DNA of 64,000 nucleotides from Mesorhizobium loti. Its GTDB lineage: Bacteria; Pseudomonadota; Alphaproteobacteria; Rhizobiales; Rhizobiaceae. The notes beneath the pieces were generated by a model. The model made no database searches, had not been told where the DNA came from, and was given only the letters and a program-made list of their open reading frames with translations. The DNA lies in the NCBI RefSeq assembly GCF_002858745.1, contig NZ_PJRO01000001.1, positions 558,001 through 622,000 on the forward strand. The letters are read 5' to 3'. Made by a program: the position numbers and the translations under genes. Numbering within the stretch: the first letter of the stretch is position 1; every line of letters starts with the position of its first letter. This document shows positions 20,157 to 29,764 of the stretch, in pieces.

Positions 20157-21803
20157 TCAAGGATTGGCGATCCGGTAGAGCCCGAGCGCCAATTTGTCGC
20201 CGGACGAGTAATTGATACCGTCGATTTCGGCCAGACGCGCGGTAGTCTTGCCTGAACCGGCGAGTGCCGATTGAAGCGCGGTTTCATCGGCAACAGGCAC
20301 CAACGCCAACGCGCAGGCCGGATCGGCTGCCAGATGAGCCGACGCCCCCTGCGTATCGGTCAGCCTGGTGTTGGTGCCCGCCATGAAGATCAGGCTCGGC
20401 TCATGGTATTGCGAAGACGCCAGAACCGAATTCTCACAGGGTTTTTTTTCCTGGATCGCAGCGACGATGCGCGGTGTCAGCCAGATCGGCGTCAAGGTCG
20501 GCACGATGAGGCCAATCAGAACGGCATATGCCGCGCCCGCGGCGGTCGCCGCCGCTCCAACGCGGTTCAACGAAAGTTGCGATTGGCGTGGGAATGCCAG
20601 GTAGCCCGCGGCAAGTGCAAAGCCAGCTGCCGGGATGCTCCACGGATTGAATGCCCCTGTCAGGTAAAGCGGCGCACCGACCGCGATCGCCGCGATCCCG
20701 AGCGTGACGACGACAAGGCCGAAGGCAGTCACCCAATAGAGCCAGGTCTGCCAGCGTTTGAGGACGACCTGCTCCGGCGACAGGGTGAGCAGCCAGCCGA
20801 CAAGCAGCGCGACAGCCGGATAGGCCGGCAGCACATAGTGCGGCAATTTGGTCGGCACCAATTCGAGAAGGACCCAAAACGGTATGTACCAGGCAAGGCA
20901 GAAGCGCAGGCGCGGGTCACCGCGCATGTGATTGAGGGCTGCCAGCCCGGCGCCGAGCGCGATCAGGCTGAACGGCCACATGAACAGCGAATAGGTCAGC
21001 GAATAATAGCCCGGCGGCATGCCGTGGGATTCCTGACCGTCGGCGACCTTGCCAACGAGATCCTTGCCGACAGCCTCTTGCCAGAAGGCACCACCGCTCT
21101 TCCAGGTGATGACGACAAGCCAGGGCACGACGATGAGGGCCGCCAGCAACAAGCCACGCCCGGCTTTCAGCCGTGACAGCCAGCGCGCATCGCGTTCGAA
21201 GGCAAGCAGGACGAGAACTGTGAGCAGCGACAGGGCCGGCGTGATCGGCCCCTTGACGAGGATGCCCAATCCCTGCGCGATCCAGAAGAGCCAGGGCAGA
21301 TATGCCGCCGACGGCTCGTTGCGGCGCGCCGCAACGTAGATCTGCGCCAATGCACCTTGCGCGAGCACGCAGCAGGCGAGAAGAAAGGCGTCGGTCTTGG
21401 CGATGCGCCCCTCGAAGGCGGTGGCGAAGATGGCCGCCAGCACAAGACCCGCGGCAATGCCCGCATTGGCACCGAACAGGACCGTGGCCGTCCAGGCTGT
21501 CGCAACCACAGCGATGGCGATGCCCAGAGCCGAAACCAGGCGATAGATCCAGATCGGCGCACCAGCCCCCTCGCCGCTCAACGCCACCGCAGCCGACTGC
21601 AGCCAGTAGATGCCGATCGGCTTCTTGTAGCGCGATGCTTCCTGGAAGCGGATATCCAAATAATCGCCGCTCTCAGCCATCTGCTTGGTAGCCTGGACGA
21701 AACGCGCTTCGTCGCGGTCCACCACCGGCAGGCTGGCCAGCCCCGATGCCGAAAGCACGAGGCTGAAGAGAAACAGAAACAGATATTTCCGGGTCATCTC
21801 CAC
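20157..21803 (-). CDS. GT39/ArnT-like polyprenyl-phosphate sugar transferase, membrane
   Basis: The 548-aa protein is a GT-C fold glycosyltransferase of the ArnT/RgtA-type superfamily: a first periplasmic loop with the catalytic acidic pair (PVVDRDEARFVQATK), followed by the typical YLDIRF...RYKKPIGIYWLQS region and about 12 membrane segments. Such enzymes move a sugar from a polyprenyl phosphate carrier to lipid A or LPS core on the periplasmic face. It is the third gene of the operon with a GT2 polyprenyl-phosphate sugar synthase and a small membrane protein, which would supply and flip the donor. In Mesorhizobium the comparable known enzyme adds galacturonic acid to lipid A (RgtF); the sugar here is not shown. 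GTG at 21803 has AGGAG 9 bases upstream. Confidence 0.9.
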   Translation of the reverse strand: MEMTRKYLFLFLFSLVLSASGLASLPVVDRDEARFVQATKQMAESGDYLDIRFQEASRYKKPIGIYWLQSAAVALSGEGAGAPIWIYRLVSALGIAIAVVATAWTATVLFGANAGIAAGLVLAAIFATAFEGRIAKTDAFLLACCVLAQGALAQIYVAARRNEPSAAYLPWLFWIAQGLGILVKGPITPALSLLTVLVLLAFERDARWLSRLKAGRGLLLAALIVVPWLVVITWKSGGAFWQEAVGKDLVGKVADGQESHGMPPGYYSLTYSLFMWPFSLIALGAGLAALNHMRGDPRLRFCLAWYIPFWVLLELVPTKLPHYVLPAYPAVALLVGWLLTLSPEQVVLKRWQTWLYWVTAFGLVVVTLGIAAIAVGAPLYLTGAFNPWSIPAAGFALAAGYLAFPRQSQLSLNRVGAAATAAGAAYAVLIGLIVPTLTPIWLTPRIVAAIQEKKPCENSVLASSQYHEPSLIFMAGTNTRLTDTQGASAHLAADPACALALVPVADETALQSALAGSGKTTARLAEIDGINYSSGDKLALGLYRIANP

Positions 21804-21858
21804 GCGCTTGATCTCCTATCGAAAGATTGACCCGCCGTGGATGCCCGCGCCATCAAGG

Positions 21859-22191
21859 TCAGTCGACCTTGCTCATGGCGGCCTTACGCTCATTGGCGAT
21901 CAGCCAGAGATTGCGGATATAGATGAAGAGGCCCAGCCCCTGCCCGGCGATGAAGACCGGGTCACGGCGCGCGATCGCGTAGATCAAAAGCAATGTGCCG
22001 CCGCCGAGCGAAAAGAACCAGAAGGCGATCGGCACCACCGAGCGCTTGGCACGTTCAGAAGCCACCCACTGCACAACGAAGCGCATGGTGAAAAAAAACT
22101 GCGCGATGAAACCGAGCAGAACCCAGCCATCGAACTGCAGCACGAACACTTCATGCAGCCAGGTCAACAATTCCTGGAACACACTATCCAT
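21859..22191 (-). CDS. Small membrane protein with lipid A biosynthesis N-terminal (LABN) domain
   Basis: The 110-aa protein has three membrane segments and the domain found at the N-terminus of some lipid A biosynthesis proteins, with marks FDGWVLLGFIAQFFFTMRF, VVQWVASERAKRSVVP and the C-terminal LFIYIRNLWLI. Stand-alone copies lie next to polyprenyl-phosphate sugar synthases and are thought to act like small flippases or partners; that role is inference. It overlaps the GT2 stop by 8 bases (ATG at 22191), so the two are translationally coupled. GT39 follows after 55 bases. Confidence 0.88.
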   Translation of the reverse strand: MDSVFQELLTWLHEVFVLQFDGWVLLGFIAQFFFTMRFVVQWVASERAKRSVVPIAFWFFSLGGGTLLLIYAIARRDPVFIAGQGLGLFIYIRNLWLIANERKAAMSKVD

Positions 22192-22918
22192 GCGTGATTT
22201 CCTTTGCCCTTGGCATGCGCCGACGTCGACGCCGCAACCACCAAACCCCGAGCAGATCGGCGGCACCCTGCAGGCCACGATCGAAGATGCCGTAATTGGA
22301 CTTGCCGTGACGGCGCGAGCGATCGACCACGTCGCGATGCACCACGCCATAACCTTCCTGGATGATCAGTGCGGGCACGAAGCGATGCGTACCGTCGAAG
22401 AACGGAAGCTTGCGGAAGATTTCGGTGCGCACGGCCTTCAACCCGCAGCCGGTATCGCGGGTCTGGTCATGCAGGATGGCGTTGCGCAGCCAGTTGGCGA
22501 AACGCGAGGCGAGCTGCTTGGCCTTGCTGTCGCGCCGTTTCAAGCGCTGACCCTGGGCCGCGCCGACCTCCGGACCAGCCTCACGCAGCGCATCGATCAG
22601 CACCGGAATATATTGCGGATCGTTCTGGCCGTCGCCGTCGATGGTGGCGACAATGTCGCCGCTCGCGGCCCAGACACCGGAACGCACGGCAAGGCTCTGG
22701 CCAGACGATTTCTCGTGGCGAATGTGACGGACTGCAAACGGCCGCGTGGCAGCCTGGGACGCGAGCACCGCTTGCGTATTATCGGTTGAACCGTCGTCGA
22801 CGACGATGATTTCGAAGTCGCGCCCGCTCATGGCGGCTGCGATCTCGTCGATCAGTAGAGGCAAGTTGGCCGCCTCGTTGCGGCCTGGAATAACGATGGA
22901 GATCAAGGCGTCCGCCAT
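22184..22918 (-). CDS. GT2 polyprenyl-phosphate glycosyltransferase (DPM1-like)
   Basis: The 244-aa GT-A fold enzyme probably joins a nucleotide sugar to a polyprenyl phosphate on the cytoplasmic face. Seen motifs: SIVIPGRNEAANLP at the start, VVDDGSTDNT near residue 50, the metal-binding DGDGQNDP near 100 (DAD/DGD type) and DTGCGLKAVR and HRFVP further on. Unlike ArnC it lacks C-terminal membrane helices and instead ends in a basic cluster (WWLRRRRRRMPR), which may bind it to the membrane. The ATG at 22918 starts the family block; the upstream part of the frame looks unrelated. It is the first gene of the GT2-LABN-GT39 operon. Confidence 0.92.
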   Translation of the reverse strand: MADALISIVIPGRNEAANLPLLIDEIAAAMSGRDFEIIVVDDGSTDNTQAVLASQAATRPFAVRHIRHEKSSGQSLAVRSGVWAASGDIVATIDGDGQNDPQYIPVLIDALREAGPEVGAAQGQRLKRRDSKAKQLASRFANWLRNAILHDQTRDTGCGLKAVRTEIFRKLPFFDGTHRFVPALIIQEGYGVVHRDVVDRSRRHGKSNYGIFDRGLQGAADLLGVWWLRRRRRRMPRAKEITHG

Positions 22919-23070
22919 GGCAATCAGATCGGCCAGATCAACTTCACATATGTCGAGCGACGCGGTCGGCCCGACGCGAGCTCTGGAACGGCGGCGCGTC
23001 CACCGGAACGCGGGCATTCCTTACGCCAGCAGCTAGATCGTGGCAAGCATCCGAGATACCGCAATACCGT

Positions 23071-24195
23071 TCACGGACGCGTGATCAACCCGCCTGTTAC
23101 AGCCTCCGCGCAGCCGGTCGTGGTCGGAAACGTCAAAGGAAGCGCACGTTCGGCACGCACGGCAAGATAGGCCCAGGCCTCTGCTTCGGTGGCATCGCCA
23201 TTGAAGCCGGCATCCTCGGCGAGGATCACCTGCGCGCCTGTTTTCTGCACACCAGCGCGCAGGTCCCCGACGATATGTGGGTTCTTGCGACCGCCGCCGC
23301 ACACGACCCAAAGGCGTGGCGCGTCCGGCATATGGTCGGCAGATTTCAGGATAGCTTCTGCAGACACGGCAGCCAGCGTGCGGGCACCGTCGGCGAGTTC
23401 CAGGCCCCGGGTGCCATCAAGCGTGAAATCGTTGCGATCCAAAGACTTCGGACCGGATTTTGCGAAGAAAGGATTGTCCAGGTAGCGCTCGACAACCGAG
23501 ATGATCACACCACCTTCGCTGGCGATGGCGCCGCCGGCGTCGAACGGTACGCCACCTTCGCGCGACACCCACTGGTCGATCAGCGTATTGCCGGGCCCGG
23601 TATCGAAGGCAATCGGATCGCCCGTCTCGCCGACATAGGTGATGTTGGAAATGCCGCCGATGTTGACGAATACGACGGGATACTTACCTGCAAACGGCTG
23701 GCGCAATGTGCGGGCCAGCGCTGCATGGTACGCGGGAACCAACGGCGCACCCTGCCCGCCGTGCAGCATGTCATTGGCGCGCATGTCGTAGACCACAGAC
23801 AAGCCGGTGTGCGCGGCCAGCAATGGCCCGTCACCAAGTTGCACCGTCAGTGCCAGATGCGGCCGATGCAGCACGGTCTGGCCGTGAAAGCCGATCAAAT
23901 CGGGCTGGCCCCAGTTTCCGGCCTCGTCTGCCAGAAACCGCGCTACCGCATCAGCATGCCTCTCCGTGATCTGCCTTTCGAGTTCGGCAAGCATGCCCGG
24001 ACGTTCGTCGCGCCGGATGATCACCTTTGCCTCCTCCAATCCGGCCGCGATACGCTGGCGGAAGGCTGCCTCGTAGGGCACGAAGAAGGATGGACCTCGC
24101 TCGAGCGCATTTATGCCGTCGCTGCGCAGCATGGCCAGGTCGATTCCGTCCATCGAGGTACCGCTCATCAGGCCAATTGCGCAGAGTTGGGGCAT
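23071..24195 (-). CDS. anmK: Anhydro-N-acetylmuramic acid kinase
   Basis: AnmK converts 1,6-anhydroMurNAc from cell-wall turnover to MurNAc-6-phosphate. The 374-aa protein has the N-terminal ATP-binding signature [14 protein letters not shown] (residues 8 to 21, with the catalytic Asp), the substrate block [13 protein letters not shown], and the C-terminal [10 protein letters not shown] and [23 protein letters not shown] segments. The ATG at 24195 fits the usual N-terminus [14 protein letters not shown]. It is divergent from tyrS with 103 bases between starts, an old arrangement in rhizobia. MurQ is not encoded nearby. Confidence 0.96.
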   Translation of the reverse strand: MPQLCAIGLMSGTSMDGIDLAMLRSDGINALERGPSFFVPYEAAFRQRIAAGLEEAKVIIRRDERPGMLAELERQITERHADAVARFLADEAGNWGQPDLIGFHGQTVLHRPHLALTVQLGDGPLLAAHTGLSVVYDMRANDMLHGGQGAPLVPAYHAALARTLRQPFAGKYPVVFVNIGGISNITYVGETGDPIAFDTGPGNTLIDQWVSREGGVPFDAGGAIASEGGVIISVVERYLDNPFFAKSGPKSLDRNDFTLDGTRGLELADGARTLAAVSAEAILKSADHMPDAPRLWVVCGGGRKNPHIVGDLRAGVQKTGAQVILAEDAGFNGDATEAEAWAYLAVRAERALPLTFPTTTGCAEAVTGGLITRP

Positions 24196-24298
24196 TCTTG
24201 ACCTATATTCTTGTGATTCCAGGTCCGGCGATGCTAAAGGCCCGGAGCAGCGCACGCCAAGGGCCACGCTGTTTTATCGTTGTTTCCGGAATCCTGTC

Positions 24299-25549
24299 AT
24301 GCCTGTCTTCAAGTCCGACTTTCTGCGCGTTCTCGACGAACGTGGCTTCATCCATCAGATCTCCGACCCGGAAGGGCTGGATGCATTGGCAACAAAAGGC
24401 CAGATCTGCGGGTATGTCGGCTATGACGCGACGGCGACGTCGATCCATATCGGCAACCTGATTACCGTCACGATGCTCTACTGGTTGCAGGAAACCGGCC
24501 ACAAGGCGATCACGCTCATGGGCGGCGGCACGTCTATGGTGGGTGATCCTTCCTTCCGCGACGAACAACGCAAGCTGCTGACTGTCGAGCAGATCGAGGC
24601 CAATATCGAGAGCATCAAAAAGGTCTATGGCAACATCCTGCGCTATGACGGCTCGAACCCGGCCATCATGGTCAACAATGCCGACTGGCTGCTGAAGCTC
24701 AACTATGTCGAATTCCTGCGTGACGTCGGCCGGCATTTCTCGGTCAACCGCATGCTGTCCTTCGACAGCGTGAAGCTTAGGCTTGACCGTGAGCAGTCGC
24801 TGTCGTTCCTCGAATTCAACTACATGATCATGCAAGGTTATGACTTCACCGAGCTCAGCCGGCGCTACGGCACGGTGCTGCAGATGGGCGGCTCGGACCA
24901 GTGGGGCAACATCATCAACGGCGTCGATCTGAGCCATCGCATGGGAGGGCCGCAGCTCTACGCACTAACCACGCCGCTGCTCACCAAATCTTCCGGCGAG
25001 AAGATGGGCAAGTCGGCCTCAGGCGCGGTCTGGCTGAACGGCGATCTCTTCAGCCCTTATGATTTCTGGCAGTATTTCCGCAATACCGAGGACGCGGATG
25101 TCGGCCGCTTCCTGAAGATTTTCACACGCCTGCCGCTCGACGAGATCGCCAAGCTGGAAGCGCTTGGCGGCTCCGAGCTCAATGAGGCCAAGAAGATCCT
25201 CGCCACCGAAGTGACAGCCATCGTGCACGGGCGCGCTGCGGCGCAAGAGGCTGCGGAGACCGCTCGCAAGACCTTCGAGGAAGGCGCGCTCGCCGACAAT
25301 CTGCCGTCGATCGAAGTGCCTGGTTCGGAACTGGAAGCCGGCATGGGTCTTCTTGCGCTGGTGGTACGGGCCGGACTTGCAGCTTCCAACGGTGAAGCGC
25401 GGCGCCACGTTCAGGGCGGCGCAGTGCGGCTCAATGATGAAGCCATCACCGACGAGCGACGCTCCGTCACCCTTCAGGACCTGAGTCCGGAAAAAGTCGT
25501 AAAGCTTTCACTCGGCAAGAAAAAACACATCCTGGTGCGGCCGGTTTAA
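24299..25549 (+). CDS. tyrS: Tyrosine--tRNA ligase
   Basis: Class I synthetase that charges tRNA-Tyr. In 416 aa it shows the HIGH-type motif TSIHIGNL near residue 54, the tyrosine-binding region [14 protein letters not shown] and GGSDQWGNI, the KMSKS-type motif KMGKSASG, and a C-terminal S4 RNA-binding domain ([17 protein letters not shown]). The ATG at 24299 is used because [12 protein letters not shown] is the family N-terminus; the frame is open far upstream but antisense to anmK there. It ends 11 bases before the convergent AsmA-like gene. Confidence 0.98.
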   Translation: MPVFKSDFLRVLDERGFIHQISDPEGLDALATKGQICGYVGYDATATSIHIGNLITVTMLYWLQETGHKAITLMGGGTSMVGDPSFRDEQRKLLTVEQIEANIESIKKVYGNILRYDGSNPAIMVNNADWLLKLNYVEFLRDVGRHFSVNRMLSFDSVKLRLDREQSLSFLEFNYMIMQGYDFTELSRRYGTVLQMGGSDQWGNIINGVDLSHRMGGPQLYALTTPLLTKSSGEKMGKSASGAVWLNGDLFSPYDFWQYFRNTEDADVGRFLKIFTRLPLDEIAKLEALGGSELNEAKKILATEVTAIVHGRAAAQEAAETARKTFEEGALADNLPSIEVPGSELEAGMGLLALVVRAGLAASNGEARRHVQGGAVRLNDEAITDERRSVTLQDLSPEKVVKLSLGKKKHILVRPV

Positions 25550-25560
25550 GCCGATCGACC

Positions 25561-28500
25561 TCATCGGAACTCGAAGATCGAGCGGAAGATACCGGGTGCG
25601 ATTACCGATAGCGGATTGATCTGCAGATCGGGTTTCTTGGCGTTGCCCTTCAACCGATAGGTCACGCCGATCAGGCCACGGTCGCGACCATTGCCCAGCA
25701 ACACCCCGACCAACGGCAACTCACCGAAAATGCGGTTGATGCCATAGGCTGGCATGAAGGTGCCGGTCATGTCCATGTTGTCGTTCTGATCGTAGAGCGT
25801 GCCCTGGAAGGTTGTTCCGATCAGCGGGCCGCGCAACACGCCGTTCGCCACCTTGAGATAACCGTTGCCCTTGACGATTTCGGCATAGCCGCGCTCGAAC
25901 TGAACACGTGATGTATCGATATCGGCTTTCACTGCCTGGTTGAGCGAACGCTTGTCGCCCGTCGGTGTCGTGGAGACGATCGACGCCAGCTTCGGCTCGT
26001 TGACGATCTGGAAATTGCGGGCATCGACCGTACCCCGCATTGGCCCGTCTGCCGCACCGGCCAGCGCCACGGCGATCGCGCCGCCTTCCATATGCTTGTA
26101 GATATCCAGGAAACGCAGCACAGCGCCCGCATCCGCCGACTTCATGTCCAGCATATGCCGGCCACCGACGGTGTTGTTGGAGACATCGATGGATGCGCCG
26201 GAGCGAGCCTGTGCCTTTACCGTCAGCCCATTTACCTTTGCTCCCGCACCGCTGTAGTCGAGCTTGAAATTCGACACGACTTCATCGTTGAAACCTGTCA
26301 ACGACTTTACATCGGCGGTTACCGAGATCGCATCGCTGCCGGTGCCCTTTGTGGCGCTGTCGGCATCCGAGGTGAACTGCTTGACCAGAGCGCGAGCATC
26401 CAGCGCTTCGCCGTTCAGCTTGACGGCATAGCCCTTGCCGGAGCGCTTGATGGAGACAGCGACATCGTCGCCGCGGTTGAGCTGCACGTGGGACAGGTTG
26501 GCGGAAACCAGATTGCCGTCGGAAAGCTCGACCGCACCACGGGCCTCGAAGGTCTTGCCATCGAGATCGAAATCGGTGAGCCGGGTGATCGACCCGGCTT
26601 TCTCCATGGTGAATGAGACTGTGGCTGGGACACCCGGGCCTTTGCTCCATCCTGCCCAGGGCACGCTCAGCATGGCATTGGTCAGATCGGCGACGACGTC
26701 CTGATTGGCATTGTCGCTCTTGTCGAGCACGATCTTCATTGTGCCGGACAACATCGTGGAAAGGCCGGGCATCAGGGTCTGGCGGATCTTGTCGTCGACT
26801 GTCAGCGTCACCTGACGGGAGCGCGGCGGCCCGTCTGTTTCAAGTGGTTCAACGAGGCTAATTTCCGCAGGAATGTTGTTGAGTAGCGCTTTTGCCTTCA
26901 CCGTCGCGCTCTTCGGATCGACGACAATGCTGCCGTCGGCATCGGTGACCAACTGATCATCGATCGGCTTGGAAATGGCGAGATCCTGGTAGTCCAGTGA
27001 CACCAGCCAGCCGAGCTTCGAGGTGTCGATGCCTTTCTGCAGGGGAATATCCGCCTTGACGTTGCCGATGACAGTTCCCGACAGTTCATCCGGCTTCAAC
27101 CCGACATGACGCATCGCGTTGATAGGCTCATAGGAGGCCAATTCCGCGACAGCATCGGCATTGCCTGCGACATCGATATTCAGCGCACCGATGACAGGTG
27201 GGATGTTGGCGTTCTTGACGGTGAGCGTGCCGTTGCTCGCCGCCACCAGACGGCCGCTCGGCATATAGACGGTACCGCTCGACAGCGAGATATCGACGTC
27301 GTTGCCATGGAACTCGACCACGCCGTTGGCATCGCGGATGGGGGGAATCTGCCCAGCGGTGTCGAAGCGCGACCCTTCGAGCTGAAAGCGGCCGAACACC
27401 TCGTTGCGGTCAAGTGGAACTCCATTCCCAGCTCGCCCGGGCGCCACCTGGTACTGCAGGCTGCCCTCAAGGACCTTGCCGCCGTACAGGTTCTCCAGCA
27501 CCCATTCGCGGGCACCGCGCGCAGAGAACCAGGGCCAGAGCTGTTTGACGTGCGAAACCGGCATGTCATGAACGTTGAGAGCCATTGAGACCCCAGGCGC
27601 CTTGCCGTCGACGAATTTCACGGCCGCATTGCCGAGTACCTCGCCTGACGAACCCGATCGCACCGCTATGGTCGGCACAACGAGCTTGCGGCTCACCGTC
27701 TGGTAGTCGCCAGCGATGCGTCCAACGAAATCGAGCGCCGGTTCCGACGAGTCGATCGGCGCCAGCATCGATTTGTTGCTGACGAGGTCGAAACGATAGG
27801 ATGGTTCGTCGCCGGCGATGCCCTGGCGCGGCTTCGGCCCGAGCGAACCTTCGATGTCGAAGTCCGAGCGGCCAACCTGCAGGTCGAGGCCATCGATGCC
27901 TATCTTGTTGGCACCGCGCACCAATGTCGCCTTCAGCCTGGCGTCGACCGGCAGCAAACCGCGTGCGCCGAGGTCAAGCACGGCACCTGCGAGCGAGCCA
28001 GAAAGACTGAGCTGCGGCTGCGCGTCGCCCTCGCCTTCCGCGCCCGCCAGATGCAATGTCACCGCCCCGACGTTGCCGCTCGGCTGCCCTACCGCTTTGG
28101 TGTCGACTTCGATCGATTCGACTGTAATGTCCGCTTGAAGGGCCGTCACCCTGCGCGCGGCCGGGTCGCGACCTGCGGAAGCTTCGAGTGTAAGCTTGCG
28201 GCCATCGATATCAAGCTTTGAAGAAAATTTCACACCGGCGCGGCCAGATTGCGAAACCGTCGCGTCAGCCACCGTCACCAGCCGCACATCACCAGTAGAA
28301 GACAGAACCACCGCGACATTGTCGAGATCGATTGAACGGATCGAATCCAGCCTGATCGCGTCCAGCGACTGATGGACCGCGCCGAAAACCGCATCCACGA
28401 TCTTGTCGGGATCAACAAGTCCGTCGGCATTGCGCAATGAGGCGGCCCAGTCGCTGTTTTCTTGCGAGGGCATCGCATCGGCGAAGACACGCGCATTGGA

Positions 28501-28959
28501 AATCCTGGCACTGGTAAGCTGCACTTCGCCGGACAGAAGCGGAAGCAACCGAACGCCGAAGCGCATCAGCCCAGCTTCCACCATCGGCTTGCCATCACTG
28601 GCAGTCAACTTCACATCGCGCACCTGGAGGGCCAGGAAACTTGCCTGGTCGAGCGTAATGCTGGCTGGTCCGACCACCACGCCGACATCGACGCCAGCCA
28701 TGTCTTCTATGGCTTGCTCGGCGGCCTGCCGCAGCCGCCCCGAGCCAATGCCGCTGACGCCGATGGCGTATATTCCTGCGACAGACAGGGCGACCATCAC
28801 GCCAATGCTGAACAGGAAGCGGGTCAGAAAGCGGGCGCCTCGGCGAAACCTGGCGCGCCCGAGTGGTGGGACAGCATTGGCGGAAGGCAAGGTGCGGAGA
28901 TCTGCAATCTCGTCGCGCCTGAAACGAACCTTCTCGGGCCTCGGGAGTTCCTGATTCAC
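25561..28959 (-). CDS. Large AsmA/YhdP-like envelope protein with DUF3971 region
   Basis: The 1132-aa protein has a short cytoplasmic N-terminus (about 45 residues), one membrane anchor (LTRFLFSIGVMVALSVAGIY) and a long periplasmic part rich in beta strands. The middle matches DUF3971 and the end an AsmA-like C-terminal module (GTFMPAYGINRIFGELPLVG, GVTYRLKGNAKKPDLQINPLS). Family relatives TamB and YhdP are bridge-like proteins that carry phospholipids from inner to outer membrane, so that role is inferred. No neighbour is linked to it. It is the alphaproteobacterial type of this family and is not frameshifted, despite its length. Confidence 0.88.
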   Translation of the reverse strand: MNQELPRPEKVRFRRDEIADLRTLPSANAVPPLGRARFRRGARFLTRFLFSIGVMVALSVAGIYAIGVSGIGSGRLRQAAEQAIEDMAGVDVGVVVGPASITLDQASFLALQVRDVKLTASDGKPMVEAGLMRFGVRLLPLLSGEVQLTSARISNARVFADAMPSQENSDWAASLRNADGLVDPDKIVDAVFGAVHQSLDAIRLDSIRSIDLDNVAVVLSSTGDVRLVTVADATVSQSGRAGVKFSSKLDIDGRKLTLEASAGRDPAARRVTALQADITVESIEVDTKAVGQPSGNVGAVTLHLAGAEGEGDAQPQLSLSGSLAGAVLDLGARGLLPVDARLKATLVRGANKIGIDGLDLQVGRSDFDIEGSLGPKPRQGIAGDEPSYRFDLVSNKSMLAPIDSSEPALDFVGRIAGDYQTVSRKLVVPTIAVRSGSSGEVLGNAAVKFVDGKAPGVSMALNVHDMPVSHVKQLWPWFSARGAREWVLENLYGGKVLEGSLQYQVAPGRAGNGVPLDRNEVFGRFQLEGSRFDTAGQIPPIRDANGVVEFHGNDVDISLSSGTVYMPSGRLVAASNGTLTVKNANIPPVIGALNIDVAGNADAVAELASYEPINAMRHVGLKPDELSGTVIGNVKADIPLQKGIDTSKLGWLVSLDYQDLAISKPIDDQLVTDADGSIVVDPKSATVKAKALLNNIPAEISLVEPLETDGPPRSRQVTLTVDDKIRQTLMPGLSTMLSGTMKIVLDKSDNANQDVVADLTNAMLSVPWAGWSKGPGVPATVSFTMEKAGSITRLTDFDLDGKTFEARGAVELSDGNLVSANLSHVQLNRGDDVAVSIKRSGKGYAVKLNGEALDARALVKQFTSDADSATKGTGSDAISVTADVKSLTGFNDEVVSNFKLDYSGAGAKVNGLTVKAQARSGASIDVSNNTVGGRHMLDMKSADAGAVLRFLDIYKHMEGGAIAVALAGAADGPMRGTVDARNFQIVNEPKLASIVSTTPTGDKRSLNQAVKADIDTSRVQFERGYAEIVKGNGYLKVANGVLRGPLIGTTFQGTLYDQNDNMDMTGTFMPAYGINRIFGELPLVGVLLGNGRDRGLIGVTYRLKGNAKKPDLQINPLSVIAPGIFRSIFEFR

Positions 28960-29164
28960 CTAGTCTTCCGTCTTCAGCCCTCGGTGACCGACGATTCCTC
29001 GCCGACACTATATCGAGCATATCCAAAGCGCGAACGGCAAAAGCACAATCCTGCTTTGCCTTCCACCGCGCACCGATTTATTGAATGTCATGCACGATGT
29101 CAGCCGAGATTACCTGCTCGCAGACACCGTAGCTTGGCGCTTAGGTTCAAACAAAGGCGTGGTT

Positions 29165-29632
29165 ATGACCGATCTTAACGTGGGCGATGTTGCACCCGAC
29201 TTCACCCTCCCAGGCGACGGCGGCAGCAGCCTCAAGCTTTCTGCTTTCGCCGGCAAACCGGTGGTTCTCTACTTCTATCCCGAAGATGACACACCCAGTT
29301 GCACCAACGAGGCAATCAGCTTTTCGCAACTCAAATCCGATTTCGAGAAAGCCGGCGCCGTGGTCATCGGACTTTCGCCCGACAGCGTGAAGAAGCACGA
29401 CAAATTCAAGGCCAAGCACGCGCTGGAGGTGGACCTCGCCTCCGACGAGGAACGCAAAGTGATAGATGCCTATCATCTGTGGGTGGAAAAGAAGATGTAT
29501 GGCCGCACCTATATGGGAGTGGAACGCGCCACTTTCCTGATCGGTCGCGACGGTCGTCTCGCGCGCATCTGGCGCAAGGTGCGCGTCAAGGGCCATTCGG
29601 AAGCAGTTCTGGAGGCGGTGCGCGCGCTCTAG
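29165..29632 (+). CDS. bcp: Bcp/PrxQ-type peroxiredoxin with a single Cys
   Basis: Thioredoxin-fold peroxidase that reduces hydrogen peroxide and organic peroxides. The 155-aa protein has the peroxidatic Cys at residue 46 in [10 protein letters not shown] and the supporting Arg in [15 protein letters not shown]. Most Bcp proteins have a resolving Cys five residues later (CTxEAC); here that position is Ile and no other Cys exists, so it must act as a 1-Cys enzyme reduced by an outside thiol. The ATG at 29165 has AAAGGCG before it and starts the normal family N-terminus; an earlier in-frame ATG at 29081 gives a non-homologous extension. Confidence 0.93.
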   Translation: MTDLNVGDVAPDFTLPGDGGSSLKLSAFAGKPVVLYFYPEDDTPSCTNEAISFSQLKSDFEKAGAVVIGLSPDSVKKHDKFKAKHALEVDLASDEERKVIDAYHLWVEKKMYGRTYMGVERATFLIGRDGRLARIWRKVRVKGHSEAVLEAVRAL

Positions 29633-29764
29633 ACGCCCTCGTCTTCACCACTAACCGGACCTACTTCCACTATCGGGCTGCGCAATTCGCGCGTGGCAAG
29701 GCTTTGTTAACCCTAACAAGTGCCTAATAAGGTCTGTTGGGGTAGCAAACGAAAGCCTGGTTCG

